In this document: positions 20,332 to 28,311 of the stretch, piece by piece
Position numbering within the stretch: the stretch's first letter is position 1
How the letters are laid out: every line of letters begins with the position of its first letter
Assembly (NCBI GenBank): GCA_020445645.1
Contig: JAGRGG010000049.1
Location: 1 to 32,225, forward strand
Source: Geminicoccaceae bacterium
GTDB taxonomy: Bacteria > Pseudomonadota > Alphaproteobacteria > Geminicoccales > Geminicoccaceae
Direction of reading: 5' to 3'
DNA length: 32,225 bases
The notes under the pieces: model-generated
Databases searched by the model: none
What the model was told of the DNA's origin: nothing
What the model saw: the letters and a program-made list of their open reading frames with translations, nothing else
Position numbers and translations under genes: made by a program

Positions 20332-20387
20332 GCCCGGCTTGCCGCGACCCTGGGGCGAAGCAACGACGAGGGGAGGCGAGGACCCTG

Positions 20388-21749
20388 ATGCCGCCTGCCG
20401 ACGGGCCGCCGAACGCGGCCGAGAGAAGCGCGCCGCGAGGCGGCTGGACCGCGCTCATCGACGACATCGTCGCCGGGCGCTGGGTCGACCCCGCGACCGG
20501 CGAGCCCGCCGCCGTGCCCTACGGCGCCGTCGTCATCCAAGAGAGCCTGGAGGGCGCCGAGGCCGACTTGGTCCACCCGCACGGGCTCGGCGACCGCCTC
20601 GCCGTCGTCGCCGACGAGGCCACCTGGGAGGCGATGGGCCGCCGGGTCGCGGGCGCGCTCGGTGCCCTGGGCGGCGTCGAGACGGTGATCCTGGAGCGCC
20701 CGCACGCCGACCTCGCCACCGCCGCCGACCTGAAGGGACACCTCGAAGGCGCCAGCGGCGTCGTCGCCGTCGGCTCGGGCACGGTCAACGACCTGTGCAA
20801 GTACGTGACCGCGGGCGACGGGCGGCCCTACTGCGTCTTCGGCACCGCCGCCTCCATGAACGGCTACACCTCGACCACCGCCTCGATGACCCTGGAAAGC
20901 GGCCTGAAGGTCTCGCTCCCCGCCCACGCGCCGAGGGGCTTCTTCGTCGACCTCGACGTGAGCGCCGCTGCCCCCCCCCACCTCGCCGCCGCCGGGTTCG
21001 GCGATTGCCTGTGCCGCTCGGTCGCCCAGATCGACTGGTGGCTCTCGCACCGCCTCCTCGGCACCTACTACCTGGAAACGCCCTACCTGATCGAACTGCC
21101 GGACGAGGCCGAGATGAACGCCCGCGCCGGGCTCGTCGGCAAGGGCGAGGTCGAGGGGATCGGCTACCTCTACCGCGTCCTCACCCTGTGCGGCCTCGGC
21201 ATCGCGTTCACCGGCGTCTCGAACCACGGCTCGATGGGCGAGCACCAGATCTCGCACTACATCGACTGCTTCGCCAGGGAGCGCCACCCCGGCACGCTGC
21301 ACGGCCAGCAGGTCGGCGTCGCGTCGCTCACGATGGCGCGGCTGCAACAGCAAATCCTGGCGATGGACGAGCCGCCGACCTTACGCCCGACCCGGATCGA
21401 CCCGGACGGCATGGAGCGGCGGATGTCGCCCGAAATCGCCGCGCAGTGCCTCGCCGAGTACCGGAAGAAGGCGCTGGACGGGGCGGGCGCCGAACGGCTG
21501 AACCGGCGGCTGCGGGCGATCTGGCCCGAACTGCGCCGGGAACTTCTGGCGTTCGCCGTTCCGGTGGACGAGATGGAGCGCCTGCTGCGCGCGGCGGGCG
21601 GACCCGTCACCGCCGCCGGGCTCGGCGTGCCCCTGCCCTTCTACCGCGAAGCCGTCCTGCACTGCCGCGAGATGCGCGACCGCTACTCGATGCTCGACCT
21701 CGCCGACGACGCCGGGCTGCTGGAAGACTTCGTGGCGGGCGAGGGCTAG
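20388..21749 (+). CDS. sn-glycerol-1-phosphate dehydrogenase-like enzyme (EgsA/AraM family)
   Basis: A 453-residue Zn- or Ni-dependent dehydrogenase of the iron-ADH/G1PDH superfamily. The nucleotide-binding segment VVAVGSGTVNDLCKY is followed by FGTAASMNGYTSTTASMT, the metal-ligand Asp in AGFGDCLCRSVAQIDWW, the first His ligand region NHGSMGEHQISHYID, and the second in LHGQQVGVASL. G1PDH reduces dihydroxyacetone phosphate to sn-glycerol-1-phosphate in archaeal lipid synthesis; bacterial AraM is a known homologue. Here, in an operon with a sugar importer and kinase, it more likely oxidises a polyol phosphate. GAGGGGAGGCGAGG precedes ATG 20388. The in-frame extension back to 19284 runs through the regulator and is not coding. 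The C-terminal 150 residues (helical) are longer than in archaeal enzymes. Confidence 0.85.
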   Translation: MPPADGPPNAAERSAPRGGWTALIDDIVAGRWVDPATGEPAAVPYGAVVIQESLEGAEADLVHPHGLGDRLAVVADEATWEAMGRRVAGALGALGGVETVILERPHADLATAADLKGHLEGASGVVAVGSGTVNDLCKYVTAGDGRPYCVFGTAASMNGYTSTTASMTLESGLKVSLPAHAPRGFFVDLDVSAAAPPHLAAAGFGDCLCRSVAQIDWWLSHRLLGTYYLETPYLIELPDEAEMNARAGLVGKGEVEGIGYLYRVLTLCGLGIAFTGVSNHGSMGEHQISHYIDCFARERHPGTLHGQQVGVASLTMARLQQQILAMDEPPTLRPTRIDPDGMERRMSPEIAAQCLAEYRKKALDGAGAERLNRRLRAIWPELRRELLAFAVPVDEMERLLRAAGGPVTAAGLGVPLPFYREAVLHCREMRDRYSMLDLADDAGLLEDFVAGEG

Positions 21750-21750
21750 G

Positions 21751-22557
21751 ATGCGCGACCTCGCCCTCATGCCCGACGACGTTGCCGCCGGCGTCGTCGC
21801 CGTCTTCGCCGACATCGACGACACGCTGACGACGGCGGGGCGCCTGCCAGCCGCCGCCTACGCGGCGCTGGAGCGGCTGCACGGGGCCAGGCTCGCCGTC
21901 GTCCTGGTGACGGGCCGTCCGGCCGGCTGGTGCGACCTCATCGCAAGGCTCTGGCCCGTCGACGGCGTCGTCGGCGAGAACGGCGCCTTCTACTTCGCCT
22001 ACGACCACAAGGCGCGGCGGATGCGCCGCCGCTTCGTCGCGGACGAACCCGAGCGGCGCGCCAACCGGGAGCGGCTCGACGCGCTCAAGGAGCGCATCCT
22101 AGCATTCGTGCCGGGGTCCGCCGTCGCCTCCGATCAGCTCTACCGCGAAGCCGACCTTGCCATCGACTTCCGCGAGGACGTGCCGCCCCTGGGCGAGGCC
22201 GAGGTGGCGAGGATCGTGGCGCTGTTCGAGGAAGCGGGCGCCGTCGCCAAGGTGTCATCGATCCACGTCAACGGCTGGTTCGGCGCCTACGACAAACTCG
22301 GCATGGCGCGGACGCTGGCCGCCGACGTGCTCGACCTCGACCTCGACGCGGCGCGCGAGCGGATCGTCTTCGTCGGCGACAGCCCGAACGACGCGCCCCT
22401 GTTCGCCTTCTTCCCCAACGCCTGCGGCGTCGCCAACGTGCGGCGCTTCGCGGGGCGGATGGAATCCTACCCCGCCTACGTCGCGGCGGCGGAGGGCGGC
22501 GAAGGCTTCGTCGAGGTTGCGGCGCGGTTGTTGCGGGCGCGGGAGGACTGGACATGA
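21751..22557 (+). CDS. HAD-superfamily (type IIB) sugar-phosphatase-like hydrolase
   Basis: A 268-residue HAD phosphatase. Motif I is FADIDDTLTT (nucleophile and acid Asp), motif II is VLVTGRP, the motif III Lys lies in GAYDKLGMAR, and motif IV is FVGDSPNDAPLFAF. The cap between about residues 80 and 180 is of the C2B type, as in sucrose-phosphate, trehalose-phosphate and mannosyl-3-phosphoglycerate phosphatases. It probably removes phosphate from a sugar or polyol phosphate of the same pathway, or detoxifies a phosphorylated by-product. The ATG is 1 nt after the dehydrogenase stop (TAGG-ATG), and its own TGA overlaps the next ATG by 4 nt, so it is an integral part of the operon. Confidence 0.85.
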   Translation: MRDLALMPDDVAAGVVAVFADIDDTLTTAGRLPAAAYAALERLHGARLAVVLVTGRPAGWCDLIARLWPVDGVVGENGAFYFAYDHKARRMRRRFVADEPERRANRERLDALKERILAFVPGSAVASDQLYREADLAIDFREDVPPLGEAEVARIVALFEEAGAVAKVSSIHVNGWFGAYDKLGMARTLAADVLDLDLDAARERIVFVGDSPNDAPLFAFFPNACGVANVRRFAGRMESYPAYVAAAEGGEGFVEVAARLLRAREDWT

Positions 22558-23483
22558 GCGGGGCGCCTGCCGTGGCGGGCCGGCAGGACGAAGGGGCGTT
22601 CGCGCGCCCCGCCAGGGGCCGGGCGGTGTCCGACCACCCTTTGCCCTGGCTGCTCCCGCTCGTCCTGATCCTGCTCGCCTTCACCGTCTACCCGCTCTTC
22701 TACAACATCTATCTAAGCTTCCACGAGTACGCGCCCTTCAAGCGCGCCCTCGTCTGGGTCGGCACCGAGAACTGGACGCGGCTCTTCGCCGACGGGCGCT
22801 TGTGGGACTCGCTCGGCGTCACCCTCGTCTACTTCGTCGTCGCCCTTGCCATCGAGGTGGCGCTCGGCATGGCGATCGCGCTCCTCCTCGACGCCGACGA
22901 GCCCGGCTTCGGCTTCCTGCGCGGCGTGCTCACCCTCACCCTCGTCATCCCGCCCGCGATCACCGGCATGATGTTCCTCCTCATGGAGGACCCGCAGTTC
23001 GGGATCCTGAGCTACGTCCTCAAGCTCTTCGGCCTCCTCGACAGCACGACGCCGATCCTCGCCACGCCGTCGCTCGCCCTTGCCGGCGTCGTCCTCGCCG
23101 ACGTCTGGCAGTGGACGCCGTTCATGGTGCTGATCTTCCTCGCCGGGCTCAGGGCGCTGCCGGTCGAGCCCTACGAGGCGGCGATGATCGACGGCGCGTC
23201 GCCCCTCCAGACCTTCACCCGCCTCACGCTCCCGATGATGGGCAAGGTGATCGCCGTCGCCGTCCTCATCCGCGGCATCGACCTGTTCCGGGTCTTCGAC
23301 TACGTCTACGTGATGACCTCGGGCGGTCCCGGCACGGCGACGTACAGCCTCAGCCTCTACGCGTGGCAGCAGACGTTCAGCTTCGTGAAGTGGGGCTACG
23401 GGGCGACGATCAGCCTGTTCAGCCTCGTCATCGTCCTCGTCGTCGCCAACCTCTTCATCTATCTCGCCAAGGTGAGGTGGTAG
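22554..23483 (+). CDS. polyol/sugar ABC transporter permease 1 (SmoF/MalF type)
   Basis: A 309-residue CUT1 permease. After a polar N-terminal 25 residues come six hydrophobic segments (LPWLLPLVLILLAFTVYPLF, VTLVYFVVALAIEVALGMAI and others). The EAA loop is PYEAAMIDGASPLQTFTRL, with the typical FRVFDYVYVMTSGGPGTAT afterwards. It resembles the sorbitol/mannitol permeases SmoF and MtlF. GGGAGGA precedes the ATG at 22554, which overlaps the HAD gene stop. It partners with the next gene in the membrane and receives substrate from the Tat-exported binding protein. The substrate is not determinable from the permease. Confidence 0.9.
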   Translation: MSGAPAVAGRQDEGAFARPARGRAVSDHPLPWLLPLVLILLAFTVYPLFYNIYLSFHEYAPFKRALVWVGTENWTRLFADGRLWDSLGVTLVYFVVALAIEVALGMAIALLLDADEPGFGFLRGVLTLTLVIPPAITGMMFLLMEDPQFGILSYVLKLFGLLDSTTPILATPSLALAGVVLADVWQWTPFMVLIFLAGLRALPVEPYEAAMIDGASPLQTFTRLTLPMMGKVIAVAVLIRGIDLFRVFDYVYVMTSGGPGTATYSLSLYAWQQTFSFVKWGYGATISLFSLVIVLVVANLFIYLAKVRW

Positions 23484-24356
23484 ATGCATTCGAGCCCCGC
23501 CGCCCGCGCGCTTCGCTGGGTCCTCGCCTGGGCCGTGGTCGCCCTGTTCGCCTTTCCGATCTACTACTGGATCACCGTCGCCTTCAAGGTGCCGCGGGAG
23601 ATCTTCGACAACCCGCCCCGCGTCTTCGACTTTTCGCCGACAGTCGAGAACTTCGAGAAGGTGTTCGGCTTCAGCTTCGGCGGCGGGTTGCAGACCGTGA
23701 CCGGCGGCGGCGGCAACTTCTACATGACGCCCCGGCTCTGGGATTCGATCGTCATCGCGGTGTTCTCGACCCTGCTCGCCGTCGTGGTCTCGACGCTGGC
23801 CTCCTACGCCCTTTCCCGCATGACCTTCAGGGGCCGGCACCACTTCGTCGCCTGGGTGCTCTCGACCCGGATGATGCCGCCGGTCGCCGTCGCCATCCCG
23901 ATGTTCTTCATCTTCAAGGACCTCTCGCTCCTCGACACCTATACGGGGATGATCCTCGTCCACGCGCTGATGAACCTGCCCTTGGCCGTGCTCCTGCTGA
24001 AGAGCTTCTTCGACGACATCCCGGCCGAGATCGACGAGAGCGCCGTCGTCGACGGGGCCAGCCGCTTCCTCATCTTCCGCCGCATCGTCCTGCCGATGGC
24101 CAAGGGCGGCATCGCGGCGACGGCGGTCCTTTGCTTCATCTTCAGCTGGACTGAGTTCCTCTTCGCCCTCACCCTCACCCAGACCAGCATCAAGACGGTG
24201 CCCGTCGTCTCGTCCACCTTCGTCACCTCGACCGGCACCGCCTGGGGCAACATGGCGGCGCTGGGCGCCGCCGCGATGATCCCGGCCTTCGTCTTCATCC
24301 TCCTCGTGCAAAAGCACCTCGTGCGCGGCCTGACGATGGGCTCGCTCAAGCAGTAG
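23484..24356 (+). CDS. polyol/sugar ABC transporter permease 2 (SmoG/MalG type)
   Basis: A 290-residue CUT1 permease of the MalG type. It has an N-terminal helix ALRWVLAWAVVALFAFPIYY, the hallmark STRMMPPVAVAIPMFFIFKD, the coupling loop EIDESAVVDGASRFLIFRRI (E-S in place of the usual E-A) and FIFSWTEFLFALTLT. The ATG directly abuts the stop of permease 1 (TAG-ATG), with GAGGTGG as ribosome-binding site inside the previous gene. A periplasmic loop after helix 1 (about residues 45-85, including FGGGLQTVTGGGGNFY) is longer and more glycine-rich than usual for the family. Confidence 0.9.
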   Translation: MHSSPAARALRWVLAWAVVALFAFPIYYWITVAFKVPREIFDNPPRVFDFSPTVENFEKVFGFSFGGGLQTVTGGGGNFYMTPRLWDSIVIAVFSTLLAVVVSTLASYALSRMTFRGRHHFVAWVLSTRMMPPVAVAIPMFFIFKDLSLLDTYTGMILVHALMNLPLAVLLLKSFFDDIPAEIDESAVVDGASRFLIFRRIVLPMAKGGIAATAVLCFIFSWTEFLFALTLTQTSIKTVPVVSSTFVTSTGTAWGNMAALGAAAMIPAFVFILLVQKHLVRGLTMGSLKQ

Positions 24357-24395
24357 GCGCGCAACCTCGAACCAACGACCAGGGAGACCGAACCC

Positions 24396-25898
24396 GTGAA
24401 CGACAGGACCAGAAAAGAATATTTGGCCGGAATCGTCGGGCGCTATGTCCGGGGCGAAATCGGCCGCCGTTCATTCCTGCGCACTGCGGGCCGGCTCGGC
24501 CTCGGCGCCGGCGCGCTCGGCCTCGCAGGGCGCCCGCTCGGCCGCGCCCTCTTCCCGGCCGCGCGCGCGGCGGAGGAAGCCCTGCAACCCTCGGCCGAGG
24601 TGCTGAAGTGGGTGGCGGACGCCTCGAAGCCGTTCGCCGGCACGACCCTTCGCCTCGCCACCGAATCGACCCCGCCCTCGAACGCGATCAACTCGCAGCT
24701 CAAGCCCTTCTTCGAGAAGGCGTCGGGCATGACGGTCGAGATCGAAGTGCTGCCGCTCGAGCAGGTGCTCCAGAAGCTCACCCTCGACGTGGCGTCGAAC
24801 CTGGGTACCTACGACCTCTACTACATCGACCAGAGCTGGGCCGCGAGCTTCTACCGGGACGTGTTCGACCCCCGCGAGCAGATCCAGGCGAAGCCCGACC
24901 TCGCCATGCCGAACTACGACATCGACGACTTCCTGCCCGCCCTCGTCGACGGCATCTGCAAGTATGAGGACCGCTGGGTCGGCGTGCCCTACGACATCCC
25001 GATCTTCATCATGATGTACCGCAAGGACATCTACGACAAGATGGGCTTCAAGCCGCCGGCGACGCTGGACGAATACTACACCCAAGCGAAGGCGATCACC
25101 GACGAGATGGGGCCGTCGATGTACGGCGCCACCGGGCAGATGAAGTCCGGCCACTACAGCCTGGAGTGCGACTGGACGGCGTGGCTCTGGGGGCACGGCG
25201 GCTCGATCTTCAACGCCGACAGGAAGTTCACCGGCAACGACGAGCAGGGTCTCGCCGCGATGGACTACTGGTCGAAGCTCTGGAAGACGATGCCGCCCGG
25301 CGTCACCGGGTGGACCTGGGACGGCGAGGGGCAGTCGATCGCCCAGGGCGTCGCGGCCACGATGATGAGCTGGGGCGAGTTCTTCCCCTCCTTCGACGAC
25401 CCCGACGCCTCCAAGGTTTCGGGCCTCGTCGAGCCCGTGCGCTGCCCGAAGCCGACGGCCCTGCGCACGGTCGAGCAGACGGGCTTCGGCGAGATCCCCG
25501 GCGTCGGCCACCAGGGCGGCAGCTCGCTCGCCGTGTCGCAGTATTCCAAGAACCCGGACGCCGCCTGGATCTTCATGCAGTGGGCCACCTGCGCCGACAC
25601 GCAGGCGCTCATCACCACGCTCGGCGGCGGCACCGGCCCCACCCGGTCGAGCGTCTACGACGACCCGCGCGTCAAGGCGAACGCCCGCGTCGGCGCCGGC
25701 ACGACCCGCCACCTCGACGTGGTCCGGGCCACGATCGAGCACGACATGGGCTCGGAGCCGGATCTCCCGCAGTGGGCCGAGCTGTCCAACGACACGATCC
25801 CGGTCCAGCTCGGCCGCTACTTCGCCGGCGAGTACGGCTCGGCGAAGGAGGCGCTCGACGATATCGCGGAGAAGGCCGACGCCGTCGTCAACGGCTGA
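24396..25898 (+). CDS. Tat-exported ABC sugar/polyol-binding protein
   Basis: A 500-residue extracellular solute-binding protein of the SBP_bac_1 type. It begins at GTG 24396 with GGGAGA upstream. The N-terminus carries a twin-arginine motif GRRSFLRTAG followed by a Gly/Ala/Leu-rich hydrophobic stretch, so it should be exported folded by Tat. The mature domain shows TLRLATESTPPSNAINSQL, YDLYYIDQSWAASFYRD, GVPYDIPIFIMMYRKDIYDK, WTAWLWGHGGSIFN and GHQGGSSLAVSQYSKNPDAAW. It is related to sorbitol- and mannitol-binding proteins but longer than most (about 430-450). The gene follows permease 2 by 39 nt and is followed by a strong hairpin. The ligand is unknown, presumably a polyol or small sugar. 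Confidence 0.88.
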   Translation: MNDRTRKEYLAGIVGRYVRGEIGRRSFLRTAGRLGLGAGALGLAGRPLGRALFPAARAAEEALQPSAEVLKWVADASKPFAGTTLRLATESTPPSNAINSQLKPFFEKASGMTVEIEVLPLEQVLQKLTLDVASNLGTYDLYYIDQSWAASFYRDVFDPREQIQAKPDLAMPNYDIDDFLPALVDGICKYEDRWVGVPYDIPIFIMMYRKDIYDKMGFKPPATLDEYYTQAKAITDEMGPSMYGATGQMKSGHYSLECDWTAWLWGHGGSIFNADRKFTGNDEQGLAAMDYWSKLWKTMPPGVTGWTWDGEGQSIAQGVAATMMSWGEFFPSFDDPDASKVSGLVEPVRCPKPTALRTVEQTGFGEIPGVGHQGGSSLAVSQYSKNPDAAWIFMQWATCADTQALITTLGGGTGPTRSSVYDDPRVKANARVGAGTTRHLDVVRATIEHDMGSEPDLPQWAELSNDTIPVQLGRYFAGEYGSAKEALDDIAEKADAVVNG

Positions 25899-25910
25899 CG
25901 CTTCATGACG

Positions 25911-25939
25911 GGGGACGGCGCGGGTCGCCGTCCCCTTTT
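25911..25939 (+). terminator. stem-loop with T-tract after the binding-protein gene
   Basis: GGGGACGGCG (25911-25920) and CGCCGTCCCC (25926-25935) are a perfect 10-bp stem with loop CGGGT, followed by four T. It lies 12 nt after the stop at 25898 and 16 nt before the SDR start, inside the operon. It probably terminates most transcripts, lowering SDR and ATPase expression relative to the binding protein, or protects the upstream mRNA. Confidence 0.75.
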
Positions 25940-25955
25940 GCCCGAGGGAGAAGGC

Positions 25956-26681
25956 ATGGCAAGCAAGCCCCTGGTCGCGATCACGGGCGCCAGTTCCGGC
26001 ATCGGCGAGGCGACGGCGCGCGCCTTCTCGGCGGCGGGCCACCCGTTGCTGCTGCTGGCGCGGCGCCTCGATCGACTGGAGGCCCTGGGCCTGCCCGACG
26101 CGCTCTGCCGCAAGGTCGACGTGCGCGACCGGGAAGGGATCAAGGCGGCCGTCGTCGAGGCCGAGGCGGCGTTCGGCCCCGCCGACCTGATGTTCTGCAA
26201 CGCCGGGATCGCAAGGCTCGCCGACATCGGCCGCCAGGACCCGCTCGAGTGGGACGAGATGATCGACGTCAACGCGAAGGGGGTCATGAACGCCGTCCAC
26301 GCCGTGATGGCGGGCATGATGGAGCGGCGGCGCGGCACGCTCGTCATGATGAGTTCGATCGCCGGCCGCAAGGTCTACCCCGACCACACCGTCTACTGCG
26401 GCACCAAGTTCTTCGTCCACGCCGTCTCGGAGAGCCTGCGCGAATACCTCTCCGCCTACGACGTCCGCGTCATCGTCGTCTCGCCCGGCATCATCGAGAC
26501 CGAAGTCCTGGACGCCGTCACCGACGCGACGACGCTCGCCAGCTACAAGGCCAACAAGGCGAGGATCGGCGGCGGCATCCCGGCCTCGCACGTCGCCGAC
26601 CTCATCCTGAACGCCTACGACCTGCCGCAGAACGCCCTCGTCCAGGAGATCTGCCTGACCCCGACCCGGCAGACCTACTGA
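25956..26681 (+). CDS. short-chain dehydrogenase/reductase
   Basis: A 241-residue classical SDR. The cofactor motif is TGASSGIGEA, followed by MFCNAGIA (NAG motif), the catalytic Ser in LVMMSSIAGRK, and Tyr/Lys in VYCGTKFF (YxxxK), then VSPGIIETEVL. The residues after beta-strand 2 (LLLLARRLDRLEAL) include Arg-Arg, which favours NADP(H) over NAD(H). In similar polyol loci (SmoS) the SDR oxidises the imported polyol to a ketose. GAGGGAGAAG precedes ATG 25956, so this start is preferred over 25905, which lies in the hairpin. It is separated from the ATPase gene by 19 nt. The substrate is unknown. Confidence 0.9.
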   Translation: MASKPLVAITGASSGIGEATARAFSAAGHPLLLLARRLDRLEALGLPDALCRKVDVRDREGIKAAVVEAEAAFGPADLMFCNAGIARLADIGRQDPLEWDEMIDVNAKGVMNAVHAVMAGMMERRRGTLVMMSSIAGRKVYPDHTVYCGTKFFVHAVSESLREYLSAYDVRVIVVSPGIIETEVLDAVTDATTLASYKANKARIGGGIPASHVADLILNAYDLPQNALVQEICLTPTRQTY

Positions 26682-26700
26682 AGGGTCATTGGAGCACCGC

Positions 26701-27765
<1,065 letters not shown>

Positions 27766-27767
27766 AC

Positions 27768-27789
27768 ACGCTTCGCGTCCGCTGGCGCG
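27768..27789 (+). repeat. 22-nt 3'-end repeat, copy 3
   Basis: Starts 2 nt after the ATPase stop codon, in the same orientation as the gene. It is identical over 22 nt to copies at 12920-12941 and 17724-17745 (minus). This copy has only a three-base CGC/GCG potential stem at its edges, so the conserved part is the sequence rather than the outer hairpin. It lies between two convergent genes (next stop at 27811). Confidence 0.85.
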
Positions 27790-27810
27790 GGGCCTAACGG
27801 CACAGGCCCC

Positions 27811-28311
27811 TTACGGAACCCGCTGCGGCGCCCCCGCCCCCGCCCCCGACGGCGGCGGCTTCTCGTCTTCCCGGACGATGAAGACCGCGCAGCGGGCGTG
27901 GCGGGCGACGCGGGCGGTGTTGGGGCCGAGGAGGTAGTCCTTCAGGGACGGGCGGTGCGAGGCCATGACGATGAGGTCGGCGGGGAGTTCCTCGGCGGCC
28001 TGAAGGATCTCGTGGTAGATCGTGCCGTGGGTGGCGATGGTGCCGCCGCGCAGCGTCTCCGGGACGTTGTCGCGGACGAGCTCGTCGAGGCGCCGTTCGG
28101 CCTGCCTGACGAGTTCCTTGACGTCGTAATCCCCCGAACCGCCGGTCTCGCCGCGGATGGCGTAGCGCCAGTCGACGCCCGCCACGATGTGCGGCACGAC
28201 GGTCATGAGGTAGACCTTGCCGTCGCGCGCCTTCGCCTGGACGACCGCCTCGGGCAAGGCCCGGTGCCAGGAGCTCTTGTGCTCCAGGTCGATGGGGCAG
28301 AGGACGTTCAT
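27811..28311 (-). CDS. universal stress protein (UspA family) of the BCCT operon
   Basis: A 166-residue cytoplasmic Usp protein starting MNVLCPIDLEHKSSWHRALP. The C-terminal nucleotide-binding segment is ADLIVMASHRPSLKDYLLGP followed by NTARVARHARCAVFIVRE. The usual G-x2-G-x9-G-S/T ATP motif is altered (SHRP in place of GxxG), and this resembles the TeaD type that accompanies the TRAP ectoine transporter TeaABC and regulates it. GAGGAGAG precedes ATG 28311. The ATG overlaps the TGA of the binding-protein gene by 4 nt (ATGA), so it is translationally coupled to the transporter operon and is probably a regulatory subunit for it. The last 15 residues are Pro/Gly/Ala-rich. Confidence 0.87.
   Translation of the reverse strand: MNVLCPIDLEHKSSWHRALPEAVVQAKARDGKVYLMTVVPHIVAGVDWRYAIRGETGGSGDYDVKELVRQAERRLDELVRDNVPETLRGGTIATHGTIYHEILQAAEELPADLIVMASHRPSLKDYLLGPNTARVARHARCAVFIVREDEKPPPSGAGAGAPQRVP

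Noticed and set aside
19284-20387. In-frame extension upstream of the G1P-dehydrogenase gene
   Set aside because: It runs antisense through the SorC regulator and across the operator region. A strong ribosome-binding site and the family start point to 20388.
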